From contig OY744523.1 of the NCBI GenBank assembly GCA_963556195.1, positions 71,797,788-71,861,787 on the forward strand: a stretch of 64,000 bases of DNA. The letters are read 5' to 3'. Both the position numbers and the translations under genes were made by a program. Within the stretch, counting starts at the first letter, position 1. Every line of letters begins with the position of its first letter. This stretch comes from Sepiola atlantica. Taxonomy: Eukaryota; Mollusca; Cephalopoda; Sepiida; Sepiolidae. Shown in pieces: positions 1 through 11,092 of the stretch. The notes under the pieces are model-generated. The model searched no databases and was not told the origin of the DNA. It saw only the letters and a list, made by a program, of their open reading frames with translations.

Positions 1-112
1 GAAGAAGTATAAAGAGGAGAAGAAGATAAAGAAGAAAACAGGAAAAAGTCGGGAAAAAGGGGATATAAGAAAAAGTAGAAGATACAGCGTTAAGATGAGG
101 GAGTATCATAGT

Positions 113-185
113 GAAGAAGAAGAAGAAGAAGAAGAAGAAGAAGAAGAAGAAGAAGAAGAAGAAGAAGAAGAAGAAGAAGAAGAAA
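113..185. repeat. (GAA)n microsatellite
   Basis: Uninterrupted GAA triplets. The poly-serine frame on the other strand is only a translation of this repeat. Confidence 0.97.
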
Positions 186-847
186 TAATGGAGAGTAGAA
201 AGTGGACCGTGGGTTTATTTTCATCAGCCTCGTAACTCTCGCTTCTCTTATTTTGTTCTTTAGTCCTCACATTCCATGAGCGATATTTCTGACAAAGGTG
301 GAACAATTGCTGTTTTCTGGGTCAGAATCTATCCATATAACACTTATTGTTGGCTAGTCCTTGGCCTTTAAGTGGTATTTTTTTCCTTAGCTCCTTGTCT
401 GGAACGATTTCCATAAAAAAAAGTATCAAGAAAAAAAGGAAGTATAATTACAAAGAAGAGAAAAAGACGAAAATATTTACCAACAGAAGAGAAGGAGACC
501 AAAGATGTGATTAATAAAATTAAACTAAACGATAACAATGATATTACACTTCATCTTTTCTGTCCTCCGTCAGTGAAGGAGAAATCTTTCTGGAGTGAGG
601 CAATTTTTATTTTTGTTCCAATCCAGTGCTCGTTTTGGGGAGCTGGATTTTCCCCACATTAAGAATCGACCTTGCGTCTTACTCTTCCATCGAGGAGAGG
701 CAAGCAAATAGGAACAATAAAGGAAAGCAAATACATTTAAAAATACAACGTATTGCACCCTGCAACTCCACACTAAAAAAAACACCCAATCAACAACAAC
801 TGCCATTGTTGTCATTAATGTAATTACTGTGCTTATGATAAGGATGA
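186..847. other. unassigned intergenic DNA
   Basis: Mixed-composition DNA with A-rich patches. Short open frames are present on both strands, but none shows a recognisable domain or splice context. Nothing else is seen. Confidence 0.5.

Positions 848-848
<1 letters not shown>

Positions 849-911
<63 letters not shown>
849..911. repeat. (TTA)n microsatellite
   Basis: Pure TTA triplets over about 62 bp. Confidence 0.97.
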
Positions 912-994
912 TCTTTTTCCGCTTCGTTGCCAGATTAAGAACTGAACATTTTTAATGGCTAAAGATGTGTAAAACTGCTTTAAATGCGAACAAA

Positions 995-1180
995 TTCAGC
1001 GCGAATATCGCTTTGTCCGTGCAACCAGCCGACGAGCGACGGGCAGAATTACGGACGGACGCCCGGCTGAACGAACGAACGGACAATATTGGACCATTCT
1101 TTGCGCGGCGGCCATGTATAAGAAAATACAAAAGCCGCCGGCGATGAAGTCCTCGCAGGACAGCAAATGCGGAAGGACGA
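995..1180. other. GC- and CpG-rich island in AT-rich DNA
   Basis: This segment is far richer in CpG than its surroundings. It contains a 7-bp GC-only stem (CGGCGGC near 1107 and GCCGCCG near 1133) whose loop holds a TATAAGAA-like sequence. A promoter or first exon is conceivable, but the open frames here have no recognisable domain. It could equally be an unrecognised repeat. Confidence 0.35.
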
Positions 1181-1315
1181 ACTCTTTTTTTGTTTTGTTT
1201 TTTTGTTGTTTTGTTTTCTGTATCTATTCTGTTTGTGTGTGCGTCTGTAACCACAACGGTACTTAAGGCAAAGGGAGGGGCAGATACACAGAACGGAAAA
1301 CGGAGAAAGAAACAG

Positions 1316-1720
1316 AATTGTTTGTTAATCTAATATCGGTTTCATAGATGACATGTCTTTCACTGCGTAATTAGAGAACAATGTTTTTATTTGACGATTA
1401 TTAGTTTCAATTTATCAAAAATAACTCTTCTTTTGCCCTCTCTCTTTATCTCTCTCTAATAAATAAAAACAATAACAATACTAACAATAATAAAAATAAT
1501 TATCTACTCCTCTCACTCGCACTCTGTCTCTGTCTCTCTCTATTTAATAAATCAATACAATAAAAATAATAACAATAATAGTGTATTGTTAGCAATCTGT
1601 ATTGGTTTGTTAATCTAATATCATAGACAACATGTCGTTAACCATGTAATTAGAAAGCATATCTTTGTATTCAACGATTAATAGTTATTTATTAATGATA
1701 ATACTAATTTATGTAATTGT
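1316..1720. repeat. direct duplication, about 286-bp offset
   Basis: The stretch 1318-1410 recurs with moderate divergence at 1606-1695; both begin TTTGTTAATCTAATATC. The DNA between holds a CT-rich then A-rich block that is itself partly repeated (about 1440-1500 and 1520-1580). It looks like an old tandem duplication. Confidence 0.65.
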
Positions 1721-2850
1721 AGAATAAAAATAATTGCCCATTAATGAATAAATGTTTAACAGCTAATGCCATATACAAAGAAACAGTGAATAATATCATC
1801 AACATTGAACAAAAAGTATACATAATAATTCCAAGTCCCAATATACATGGTCACATTCAGGAGTGAAAAATATAAATATTCGCTCTAATATAAAATAATC
1901 AAATATTTTACTTTGCTCCTCCTTACAATATAAACAGTAGAAATTGTAAATTATTGTTGACATAAACAATATCACATAAACTTTCTATGTATTTTAATCA
2001 TACAAATTCCATGTTAAAATAGACCTTAGTTTTGGGATTGAGTTATAATTGAAAAAAATTTGAATCGATCTAATTAGCTGTAATTAGCAATTAACTAACC
2101 AGGCGCCCCCTCTCTTACTTAACTTATGTCTATCACTATTACGTATGTTGTTTCGCCCCACATCTTTCTTCCTTCTCTTTTTCTTTCTCTCTTTCTCTCT
2201 CCCTCTCTTTCTGTGCGTGTGTTTAGTAACAGAAAAAGGAAATAAAAAAGGAATAAATTGATCTGCGTAATCCATTATGAACAAAAGATATACTATTTAA
2301 TGTGTAGCTCAGAAAGAAAGATAAAAAGCAGAGAGAAGGACAGAGAGGGTGGATGCGTACAGCGAATAAAAAGCGACTGATTTGAAATGTTGTCTTTTTA
2401 GGGCTTTTTTATATTTAACTGGATTCACAAACTCACTTGTTTCTGAATCAAAGAATCTAACCCGAGTTGAATGGACGAAGAAAGGGTTCATATTTTCTAA
2501 TATATTAATATATATGAAACTATCTATTTATTATTTATTGTCATGATTATCTTAATATCTGATGTGTATTCATATATATGACATGGAAATAAACTGTAAC
2601 TTTAAAGAGGTTTTAATCATTCCAGTAATCGTAGTGCGCTCATGAAAAATAACTTTTAAAAATAACCTGTGAACAAAGTGTAAGAATGATCCAAAGAATC
2701 GCACTTAAAGGGACGGTTAACCCCCTAAAACAATCTCTCGGTTGGAGTCTCTGAAATAGCGAGTAAATTCCTGACATCTGATAGAATGCTCCAACCCTAA
2801 GAAAAAAGAAAATGAGAAGAATATTATAAATATATTTTCTTATATCTTTT
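1721..2850. other. unassigned AT-rich DNA
   Basis: AT-rich DNA with a pyrimidine-rich patch at 2160-2220. No supported gene. Confidence 0.5.
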
Positions 2851-2851
2851 C

Positions 2852-2914
<63 letters not shown>
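2851..2914. repeat. (TA)n array
   Basis: TA dinucleotides with one TG interruption near 2870. Confidence 0.95.
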
Positions 2915-2917
<3 letters not shown>

Positions 2918-3000
2918 TAATTTTAATTTTAAATTTTAAATTTCTTTTCTTTTCTTTTCTCCCCATTTCATTCTTTCCAAATATGATCTAAGGTTACGAT

Positions 3001-3107
3001 CGGATTTTAACTCTTCCTGATCAGATCTTACATTATAACAGCTGTTGATCGATAAAATCGACATGCCAGTGTCGCAGATTTTGTACATGTCTGTATGAAT
3101 AAAAATA

Positions 3108-3111
<4 letters not shown>
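3001..3111 (-). mobile_element. decayed SINE with hammerhead remnant
   Basis: Read on the minus strand, about 60 bp from 3110 down to 3050 match 58186-58245 closely (shared CTGCGACACT, GCATGTCGAT, TATCGATCAACAG). As there, a hammerhead-like core follows: CTGATCA at 3024-3018, with the same G8-to-C change. The downstream GAAA is lost (reads GATC). The element abuts a (TA)n array at 3111-3147 on its promoter side. Confidence 0.55.

Positions 3112-3147
<36 letters not shown>
3111..3147. repeat. (TA)n array
   Basis: Pure TA/AT dinucleotides. Confidence 0.95.
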
Positions 3148-3150
<3 letters not shown>

Positions 3151-3249
3151 ATGAAAAGAAATTAGAAAAACAAAAGTCAAATTCTTTTTCAATCCAGTTG
3201 CTCAGAGCAAGGTATATTCCGCAAAAAGGCAATTTATTCAAATTAAATT

Positions 3250-3299
3250 TTTCCTTAAGCCAGGCTTTTCAAAAATCAAAATCTTATCATCAGAGGAAA
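3250..3299 (-). ncRNA. hammerhead ribozyme motif, complete core
   Basis: Minus strand: helix I TTTCCT (3299-3294) pairs perfectly with AGGAAA (3255-3250). The core CTGATGA is at 3293-3287. Helix II is weak, A/T plus one G-T, with a mismatch at its base. GAAA is at 3270-3267. Helix III AAGC/GCTT closes a CTG loop, with A15.1-U16.1 present. Nucleotide 17 is A, giving a UUA cleavage triplet. All catalytic-core positions agree with the hammerhead consensus (established knowledge). No pol III box or TA array touches it. Weak helix II makes activity uncertain. Confidence 0.55.
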
Positions 3300-3979
3300 T
3301 CGCTGGGATAGATAAGTTGGCAACGGCCAAGATTTAAAATTTGAAAAAGTAAAATAAAGATTGTGGGGAAAAAAAACACGAGGCAAAACTCTACCCGAAT
3401 GCAAGCAAATGTCCGATTGCAAAAAAGTCCGGTGTCAAAAAGTCCAGCGGAGAAAGTGAATTGTAGATAGGTAGGTCGTTAAAAGGCACGAGAAATGACA
3501 TGAGAGGATTCAGAGTTAAATTCCAAAAACCACATCTTCAGGTGCGGCGAAGATAGATAGAATTCAGAGGGTAAAAGGTCCAATAGAAGGTACGTTCGTG
3601 GATGCAACAAGGCTCAGTAAAACGTGAGGTGGAAAATATACGCCATTTAAAAAAGACTTCCTGTACCGAAAATCATAAAATAGGTTTAAATTGGCAAAAA
3701 GACAGCGAATTAATATTTAAATGCTAGGCCAAAATTCCTCCTCCCTTACACCCCCTACACTTTCCTTTCTTGCCTACTGGTCGCATATGAGTTTTTGCCA
3801 TTCTTCAGACTAGTCTTGTTTTTCAACGGGCAATCTGGAATTTTGGCTTCGAATATTATGTTATTTTATATATTTGGTGAGGGTTTTCTTGTAAGGTGAA
3901 GTATCTTAATGTCAGATTGTCCCTGTACAGAGAACCGAAGACACTCGAGGATGGTGTCTAGTAGGTAATTCAAACTCTC

Positions 3980-3982
<3 letters not shown>

Positions 3983-4011
<29 letters not shown>
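3983..4011. repeat. (TA)n array
   Basis: Short TA array at the left edge of the 4.0-4.3 kb inverted-repeat element. Confidence 0.9.
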
Positions 4012-4014
<3 letters not shown>

Positions 4015-4281
4015 GTATATTTGGAGAGTTTACCAAGATATTGTTTCCCTTTTTTCCAGAGAGGATTCATCACAACGAAAATATCTTTTATTTTATTATT
4101 TATTGATTTTGTAAAGCTATAGTTCCCTACACGTGTTTCGCTTCCTAGCAAGCCCTTTGCTAGGCAGTTCATCAGTGGAAGTACAAATCTAAGATATTGA
4201 CCTCAACAATTGACAATACTCCACAATACCTCTCTGGAAGAAAGGAAAAAATATATTGATAAACTCTCCAAATATACGTAT
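4010..4281. mobile_element. 270-bp element with terminal inverted repeats
   Basis: The left end at 4010-4032 (containing CGTATATTTGGAGAGTTTA) is the inverse of 4259-4281. Similarity continues inward, imperfectly: CCAGAGAGG near 4056-4065 against CCTCTCTGG near 4230-4239. Terminal repeats are thus about 55 bp. The element lies beside TA arrays and carries a hammerhead-like motif in its interior on the minus strand. No transposase is visible, so it is non-autonomous. Class is unknown: a MITE-like foldback or two inverted copies of a short retroelement. Confidence 0.6.
4122..4182 (-). ncRNA. hammerhead ribozyme motif with long helix II
   Basis: Minus strand: CTGATGA at 4175-4169. Helix II is extended, with an 8-bp perfect stem CCTAGCAA/TTGCTAGG. 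GAAA is at 4139-4136. Helix III is the self-complementary ACAC/GTGT with no loop, so it could form efficiently only between two tandem or separate RNAs. A15.1-U16.1 is present and nucleotide 17 is A. Helix I is TTCC/GGAA after one A-G mismatch at its base. Every core base matches the consensus. It lies inside the inverted-repeat element at 4010-4281. Confidence 0.6.
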
Positions 4282-4379
4282 AAATGCTCTGTTCGCTATA
4301 ATCGCGGCTCATCGAGCTTGTTTTTTATTGGTCTTTTCTCGGACTTTACTGAATTTTCTCAGTGAAACATCAAAATGTA

Positions 4380-4380
<1 letters not shown>

Positions 4381-4434
<54 letters not shown>
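4381..4434. repeat. (TA)n array
   Basis: Pure TA dinucleotides, about 54 bp. Confidence 0.95.
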
Positions 4435-4436
<2 letters not shown>

Positions 4437-4639
4437 TTTATTCGAGTGGTGTAACTGAATTTTCTTACAAGCTGACCTGTGTCCCGTCGTTACTTAGGAA
4501 AGTAGAGTTACTAAAAACATTTCAAAACGAAGATGATTTATAATAGATTTAAAGAAACTAATGTCTAGTGAGAAATAGTTTGGGAATTATATTTTTTAAT
4601 TTATGTACAGAAAAACGAAATGTTAATGTTAATTAAAAT

Positions 4640-5087
4640 AGAAAAAAATGTTTTTATTTTTTATTTTGATTTAATAAAAAATATCTGCATCTAACACATG
4701 GTTTCTTATGAAGGCATTTTGCCTATATCTTTATGTTTAAAATTTAAAAGATGCTTGCAAAATTAACTTTCCCAAATGTATTACTACCAACGACCATACG
4801 CGATTTAAGTTCAATTTAAAAGAGACATTTGCATCGTTAGTCCACACAACATCGGGCGCCGCTTCTACAAGACCAGGAAGGATTATTACGAAAAAAAAGG
4901 TTAATACATTTTATTTGTCTAAAGCTTTGTCGAGGCTTGTTATATCAAGCGAAATATTAGATAAAAAACCAAGATGAAGAAGAAAAGAAAATGTTTTGAT
5001 TTTTTATTTTGATTTAATAAAAAATATCGGCATCTAATACATGGTTTCTTATGAAGGCATTTTGCCTATATCTTTATGTTTAGAAAT
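4640..5087. repeat. 100-bp direct repeat pair
   Basis: 4640-4742 and 4984-5085 are nearly identical for about 100 bp, including ATGGTTTCTTATGAAGGCA and TTTTGCCTATATCTTTATG. The roughly 240 bp between them is not repeated. Function unknown. Confidence 0.75.
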
Positions 5088-5352
5088 TAATTAATTTCAT
5101 AACATTAATGCTATAGTAAAGATGAATTAATCAAGGTTAGTTTCCCTGATATTTTTTACTTCTATATTGTAATCACACAGAATAATTCCTGAAATATTTT
5201 TGAATTTTGTAGAAATTAAAAATAATAAATCATATTACGATAAGCAGCAGAACTTTAAAAATAGAGATAACTAATACATTTCTGTTCACATTCATAAAGA
5301 AAGCTTCGCGACGGTCCTACGTCCAAACACGTTTGCCTAACATTCAAAACAA

Positions 5353-5556
5353 CATAAATTGAAATAAATACATAGAAAATACTACCAAGTCTGCTGCAAC
5401 AAAATAGGCTATATCTACCGGGATAGAAAACTTGTCACACCTACAAGTATGCTATATCTCTATAAAGCTACTATATGCCCATGCATAGAGTATTGTTGCA
5501 ACATCTCAGCTGCTGCACCAACCACTAGTATCTCCATCTTGGACAGGGTGAAAAAA
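5353..5556 (+). pseudogene. LINE family A fragment (RT C-terminal region)
   Basis: The plus strand encodes a decayed version of the segment after the reverse transcriptase domain seen at 9434-9850 and 48204-48524. Recognisable residues are LYLYKATICPCIEYCCNIS and SILDRVKKV. One frameshift near 5425 and in-frame stops break it. It ends abruptly at a (TA)n array. Confidence 0.7.

Positions 5557-5557
<1 letters not shown>

Positions 5558-5617
<60 letters not shown>
5558..5617. repeat. (TA)n array
   Basis: Pure TA, lying exactly at the left boundary of the foldback element that follows. Confidence 0.95.
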
Positions 5618-5621
<4 letters not shown>

Positions 5622-6190
5622 GTTCAAACCTTTTTTTAAAGCATCCAAATTAAATTTAAAAACAAGGAGTAAGGTAAAAAAAAATACCTTTTAAAGCATG
5701 TTAAAGATGCGATGATATTTTATTTAAAAAAAAGAAAAATCGATACCGATTTTTTAATTTTTTTTTATTAACTTTCATTTTTAGTTCATAGTACAGATAA
5801 ATTTCGCCAAATAGAATTGGTCACTTCAGTGTAGTTTGTAAATCCGATCTTATTGGACAGCCGGTTTCAACCACGTGCATGCGTGATCTCGTACCGAAAG
5901 TGAGAAAAAAACACCTCATAAACCGGTTGCACCAACTGAAACCGGCTGTCCAATAAGATCGGATCTACAAACTACACTGAAGAGGCTAATTCTATTTGGC
6001 GAAATTTATCTGTACTATGAACTAAAAATGAAAGTTTATAAAAAAAATATTTTTAAATCGGTATCGATTTTTCTTTTTTTAATAAAATATTATCGCATCT
6101 TAAACATGCTTTAAAGGGTATTTTATTTTAACTTACTCCTTTTATAAATTTAATTTGGATGCTTTAAAAAAAGGTATGAACTTTTAAAAT
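5618..6190. mobile_element. foldback element, ~252-bp arms
   Basis: 5618-5869 is the inverted copy of 5937-6190. Landmarks are AGTTCAAACC at the outer left against GGTATGAACTTTT at the outer right, and GGACAGCCGGTTTCA against TGAAACCGGCTGTCC next to the spacer 5870-5936. Divergence between the arms is small. A TA array lies on the left and TATATACATATA on the right. No open frame has a known domain. Consistent with a foldback or MITE-like element inserted at TA; class unproven. Confidence 0.8.
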
Positions 6191-6202
6191 ATATACATAT
6201 AT

Positions 6203-6475
6203 CACGTGCATGCGTGATCTCGTACCGAAAGTGAGAAAAAAAACACCTCATACACCGGTTGCACCAACTGAAACCGGCTGTCCAATAAGATCGGATCTAC
6301 AAACTACACTGAAGAGGCCAATTCTATTTGGCGAAATTTATCTGTACTATAAACTAAAAATGAAAGTTTATAAAAAAGATTTTTTTAAATCGGTACCGAT
6401 TTTTCTTCTTTTTTAATAAAATATTATCGTATCTTTAACATGCTTTAAAAGGTATTTTATATTACCTTGCTCCTT

Positions 6476-6478
<3 letters not shown>
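6203..6478 (+). mobile_element. third, half copy of the foldback sequence
   Basis: This stretch repeats the spacer plus right arm of the foldback (from the equivalent of 5872 to 6190) in direct orientation with few differences. It ends in a long TA array at 6478. The unit of mobility is therefore probably spacer plus one arm, about 275 bp, with 5618-5869 an inverted truncated copy. Confidence 0.75.

Positions 6479-6540
<62 letters not shown>
6478..6540. repeat. (TA)n array
   Basis: Pure TA, between two repeat families. Confidence 0.95.
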
Positions 6541-6541
<1 letters not shown>

Positions 6542-6542
6542 G

Positions 6543-6678
6543 GGTACAGGAAAATTAGTACAACATTCGTACCGTCGGTTTCAATCATGGAAAGACTTAG
6601 CCATCCGGCTCTCTTCAGCTTCTGTTGTCATCTGTTTCGGAAATGTGAAGTCACGTGACACTCTCGTTGGGACGCGTT
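6543..6678 (+). repeat. dispersed repeat R1, copy 1
   Basis: About 136 bp, from GGTACAG to GGGACGCGTT, found again at 57064-57199 with about 90 percent identity by eye. Both copies start just after a (TA)n array. No tRNA boxes or coding signal recognised; an unclassified short interspersed element. Confidence 0.8.
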
Positions 6679-7029
6679 GTTTGCTCAGCGTGTTGTGTAT
6701 GTTTGTTTGAATTTACATTTAGTGTAAGGAAATAATTTCATTATTCTATTTGCATGACGTATCAGGCATATTATTACTAATAAATTTCTGTTCACATTTA
6801 TAAAGAAAGCTTTCACGACTATAAATATATGGGAGTTCGAGAAAAAGTTACTATCAAATAAAAGGAAATTTAACAAGAATATTGAAAAAAAAATACGTAG
6901 CAAGAAATCTCAAAAAAAAATTAAATAGTAGAAAACGATTAAAAAGTATAAATACAATAGCAATATTCTTAGTATAATATTTTGACCCCTTATAATCTGG
7001 ACAAAAGAACTTGAATCAAAAGACTGTAG
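6679..7029. other. unassigned DNA with a short repeat
   Basis: AT-rich. The 40 bp at 6776-6816 (TTCTGTTCACATTTATAAAG and flanks) resemble 5268-5308. Nothing else is seen. Confidence 0.45.
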
Positions 7030-9075
7030 AAACTAATGACACTAAACAATGCACTACGTCTGACGGATTATACTGACCTACTCTACGTGCGGATTACACA
7101 AAACGGTATTAGAACAACACATAAGTCAGAACACACAAAGACTGATAAACACCGCAAAAGGCATCGTAAAAATGAGCAATGCAAGGACAGTAAAACTGGA
7201 ATCAAAAGCACGAGAAAGGAAAATGGGAGAAGCAGCTACATGGACGATTTAGAAAACCGACCAAAGAAAAACCTGAACGTGGCTACAAAGAGGACACTTG
7301 AATAGAAAAACGGAATCACGATTGACAACAACGCAGATGAACGCGATCAAAACGAACTATATCAAAGCTAAAATAGATAAAACCAAGAAAACAGTAAATG
7401 TAGACTCTATGAACAAAGAGAAGAAACGGTGAATCGCATAATAACCAATGCAGTAAACTAGCTCAAAATGAATGCAAGAACAGACATGTCTGCATGGAAA
7501 AGGCAGTCAACAGGGAACTATGCAAACGTCTGCACTTTTAACATTCAGACAAATGGTACGTGTACTAACCGGAGAGTATCGGAAAATGAAATACAGAAAA
7601 TCTTTGAGACATAGAGTTACAAACAAACTCATTCAAGACAGGAGAAAAGACGCCATAGTAGTCAACAAGAAAGAAAAATCTGCTAAATAGTAGATTTTAC
7701 CATCGCAGCAGTCACAGAGTTAAGATCAAGGAGGCAGAAAGACGAAGCAAATACATAGAAGTTGCCAGAGAACATAAAGAAAATCACTATAATACTAAAA
7801 AATGTGAGAGCACTAGGAACATTCTAGAAAAAACTAGGAAAACACTAGGAGAAATTGGAATCAAAGGGAAGATTGAGACTATACAACGCACAACAATTAT
7901 AAAACAGCTAGAATCTAATCAGGAGGATCCTTGAATAAGAAAGGAAGCCACATAACGAAAAAACGCTGAAAAACCATATATACGTCGAAAAAGATTTAGA
8001 ACAAAAAAATATTGTTTAATAGTAAGCAATTATTGTGACTCAACGGGTCACTGGCTATCTTCTAATTTTTTATTCTTCATACTAAATATTAAGTAACAGT
8101 TTGCTAGCATCCAACTCGTGATTTAGATTCGTCGGCCAACGTTGACACATACAAGGTGGACTTGGGTAATCGGATTATAGAGTGCATTCAAAGCCATCTG
8201 GATCCTGCCGTGTACTGGAAACGGACGTGATATCACAGAGCTAGAAGAAAGACGGAGTAAGAGGGATAGAAAATTGGTTGGAAGTTTGTGAGGCGAACAC
8301 CACTTGTAATAAATGCCTTACAATCCACAATAAGTTTAGGACTAATGGACCTAAAAGGATGTTGTCGGAATGCGCCCCCCTCTACTAACAGAAAAGAAGG
8401 CAATGACAACAGACGAATAAAAGGTAATTTCTTCGAATTCTACTTTTCCTTGTTAAATGACTGCTAAAGTCACGGAAGATTGCTGTAATTTAACGTGGGG
8501 AACACGAGGTATGTTTATGAACGTCCACGTATTTTATTTGGTTGTAACTTGTGAAATATTAGACCTCTTCTTCGAAGGGGCTATACGTAACAATGAACAG
8601 GATCCAAAAGGTACTGAAACTGTCAGAAAGTCCATGAACTGATAACCTCCCAAATAAAAGAAATCACACACTCACGTTACACAAGCCTCGGTTAGCATCA
8701 AACAAAATTGGGGTGAAGGGTTAAGGAGCATGGAAAGATCGAGGAGGGAGAACATTAACCAAATCTACGCTGAACGAGTACAGAGAATACTGAAACCTTG
8801 TGGAGGCTTATAACTAGTAGAATTCTAGAATAGGTAAACAGCCTTTGCAAGCAAGAAATGAACGGTAAACAGTTGTTTCGATATCAACAAGTTATTTGCA
8901 GCAGTTATCGAAAGTGGTGGAGAGTGATGGAGATTTGTAGGAGAATTGTTGTCACTCGACTTCAGGTAACATGGGTATTTTAATTGCCTATGAGAAATTA
9001 CTGATAATGACCCATGAGAAAATTTCTAGTACGTAAATATTGATAATAATGATAATAAGAAGAAGAACAACAGGA
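7030..9075 (+). pseudogene. LINE family B, 3' half, dead (copy B3)
   Basis: A decayed C-terminal part and 3' untranslated region of the same non-LTR family as 16080-19715. Around 7036-7305 comes the segment that matches 18280-18600 (YMDDLENRPKK against the equivalent there). At about 7640-7710 the endonuclease-like strand reads KDAIVVNKKEKSA followed by a stop and IVDF. From 8650 to 9060 the 3' untranslated region aligns with 19350-19735, including GTTATCGAAAG and a terminal TAA/GAA-rich tail. About 650 bp at 7990-8640 have no counterpart in the other copy and may be an insertion. Multiple frameshifts and stops; no protein expected. Confidence 0.7.
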
Positions 9076-9211
9076 AGAAATAGTAATTCCATAAATAGAA
9101 CAAAAGTTAATAATCAAGAGAAAAATGTAACTGCTAAATAAAAGCACATTGGCCTTTACAAAATAATTGCTGAGCAAAATGTATAATCTATCTAGTCACA
9201 ACATATTTTTT

Positions 9212-11092
9212 TAAACATGATTCACCCCAAACAAGGCAGGCCGCCACTGTAAACGTAAGGGGCTACTGAGAAAAAAGAAAAGGGGAAAAGGTTTGGTGGT
9301 TCAGCTTAAATTGGGATCTGAGCAGCGAGATGTCTGTTTACATTAGTTTTAAATTTCTGCATGTCAGTACTGTCGGGGAAACAGGGGGCAGGGAGGGAGT
9401 TCCAGAGGCCAGCAGCACGAGGAAAGAAGCTATTTAAGTGGGGACCTCCACAGTGAATGAATGAGATTTAGTAGAATGTCGAGTTAGTCTAGTGAATTTA
9501 CGTCGAGGGGGCACCAGAGTAGCCAACTCATCGGAGCATAATCCATTGAAGTATTTGTAAAACAAACATAAGGATGCTACATTGCGGCGATAGGACAGGG
9601 ACTGGAGCTTAGCTGACAGTGAGGGACCTATTAGGTTGGCGACTCTTTTTTGGACTTTGTCAAGGAGGGAGAGACTAGTAGATGATGCACCAGCCCAGAT
9701 ATGGCAACAATACTCCATGCATGGGCGAATGGTGGCTTTGTAGAGATGCAGGATAATGTCAGGTGTAAGGAGTTTACTAGCACGGTAGAGGGAGCCAACC
9801 TTCTTTGCGACAGTCTTGGCAATGTCTTCAATGTATGTGTTCCAATTCATGTTAGCTGTGAAGGTTAGGCCGAGGAGTTTGAATGATTAACTCTCAGGTA
9901 GGGTGTTATTTGCCTTGACAATCGGTGGTTGGAGAGGCTTCTTGTAGTTATTGAAGGAAAGGAGCTTTGTCTTTGCGGCATTAAAAGTTACTCACCATTT
10001 ATGACCCCAATCCACTACAGCCTGGAGGTCATTTTCTAAAGATTCAGCCATTGCCTCGGATATGATCGCGTCTGTTTTGCCAACATGGCGAGAGTAAAGC
10101 GTGGTGTCGTCAGCAAATAAACCAATCTCAGACACTATGTCATCAGGGAGATCGTTTATATAGATCAGGAACAACAAAGGTCCAATAATAGATCCCTGGG
10201 GTACACCAGCATTTATGTCATGTTGCTTAGATGAACGGCCATCGAGGACAACCTGGATTTTTCTTTTGTTTAGGAAGGATCTAATTATATTAAGTAGTTG
10301 CCCAATAATACCGTATTTTCAGGAGAAGCCCTTTATGCCATACCTTGTCAAAGGCCTTGGATATATCAAGCGCTACTGCCCTAGCTTCACTTGCCTTGTC
10401 GAGTGTATGATACATACGTTCAGAGATGACCGTTAGGATGTCTGCAGTAGATCGTGCTTGTCTAAATCCATACTGGCGGTCAGATAGAAGTTTAGCATTA
10501 ACTAAGTGCCGTACTATCGCTAGATTGATTAAGGATTCAAAGATTTTAGCAAAGATCGGCAGTAGACTGATTGGGCGATAGTACTGAGGGTCGATTCTAT
10601 TCCCAGAACTCTTGTAGACTGGTACCACAGAGGCAATTTTCCAGCTATCGGGGAAGCAAGATTCGGCTAGGCATTTATTGTAGAGGTTGGAGAGGACAGA
10701 GGCCAGTTAAGCAGAGCATTTCTTTATTACTATTACAGGTATAAGATCAGGCCCACAAGCTTTTGAGGTGTCAAGGTTTTTTATGATGTCTCTGACCCAG
10801 GATGGGGTGATGACCAGGATATCAAGTGTGGCTTCGGTCCGCAAAGGTAATTCAGGGAGAGGGTGGTTATCTGAGTCTAAAGTAGAGTTAGAAGCGAAAC
10901 GCTGTGAAAGTAGTTCAGCCTTATCAGTGGCCGTGCAAACGACATCATTGTGGTTTGAAAGTGGGGGAATCGTAGATTGACCATTATTCACTACACTATT
11001 GTAGATTTTCCAGAAATCGCGAGTCCCTAGTTTCTGTGACTGGGTGCGTTTTTTTGTTAACTCATTATACTTTCTCTTCGCTTCGCCTATAT
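9212..11092 (-). pseudogene. LINE family A, 5'-truncated and broken (copy A1)
   Basis: A non-LTR reverse transcriptase read on the minus strand. In order: a pre-RT segment (11090-10707; TSKACGPDLIPV), RT start (10628-10290; YRPISLLPIFAKIFES, then ALDISKAFDKVWHKG, the motif A aspartate), motif B (GVPQGSIIGPLLFLIYINDLP, 10220-10140, other frame), motif C FADDTTLYS (about 10100), and the C-terminal region (9850-9434; YKATIRPCMEYCCHIWAG). It ends near 9212 after TTGTTTGGGGTGAA. Stops near 10704, 9990 and 9890, a frameshift near 10300 and a deletion near 9435 inactivate it. No endonuclease is preserved because the 5' end is missing. The architecture suits the CR1/jockey-type LINE group; clade not decided. 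Confidence 0.88.
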
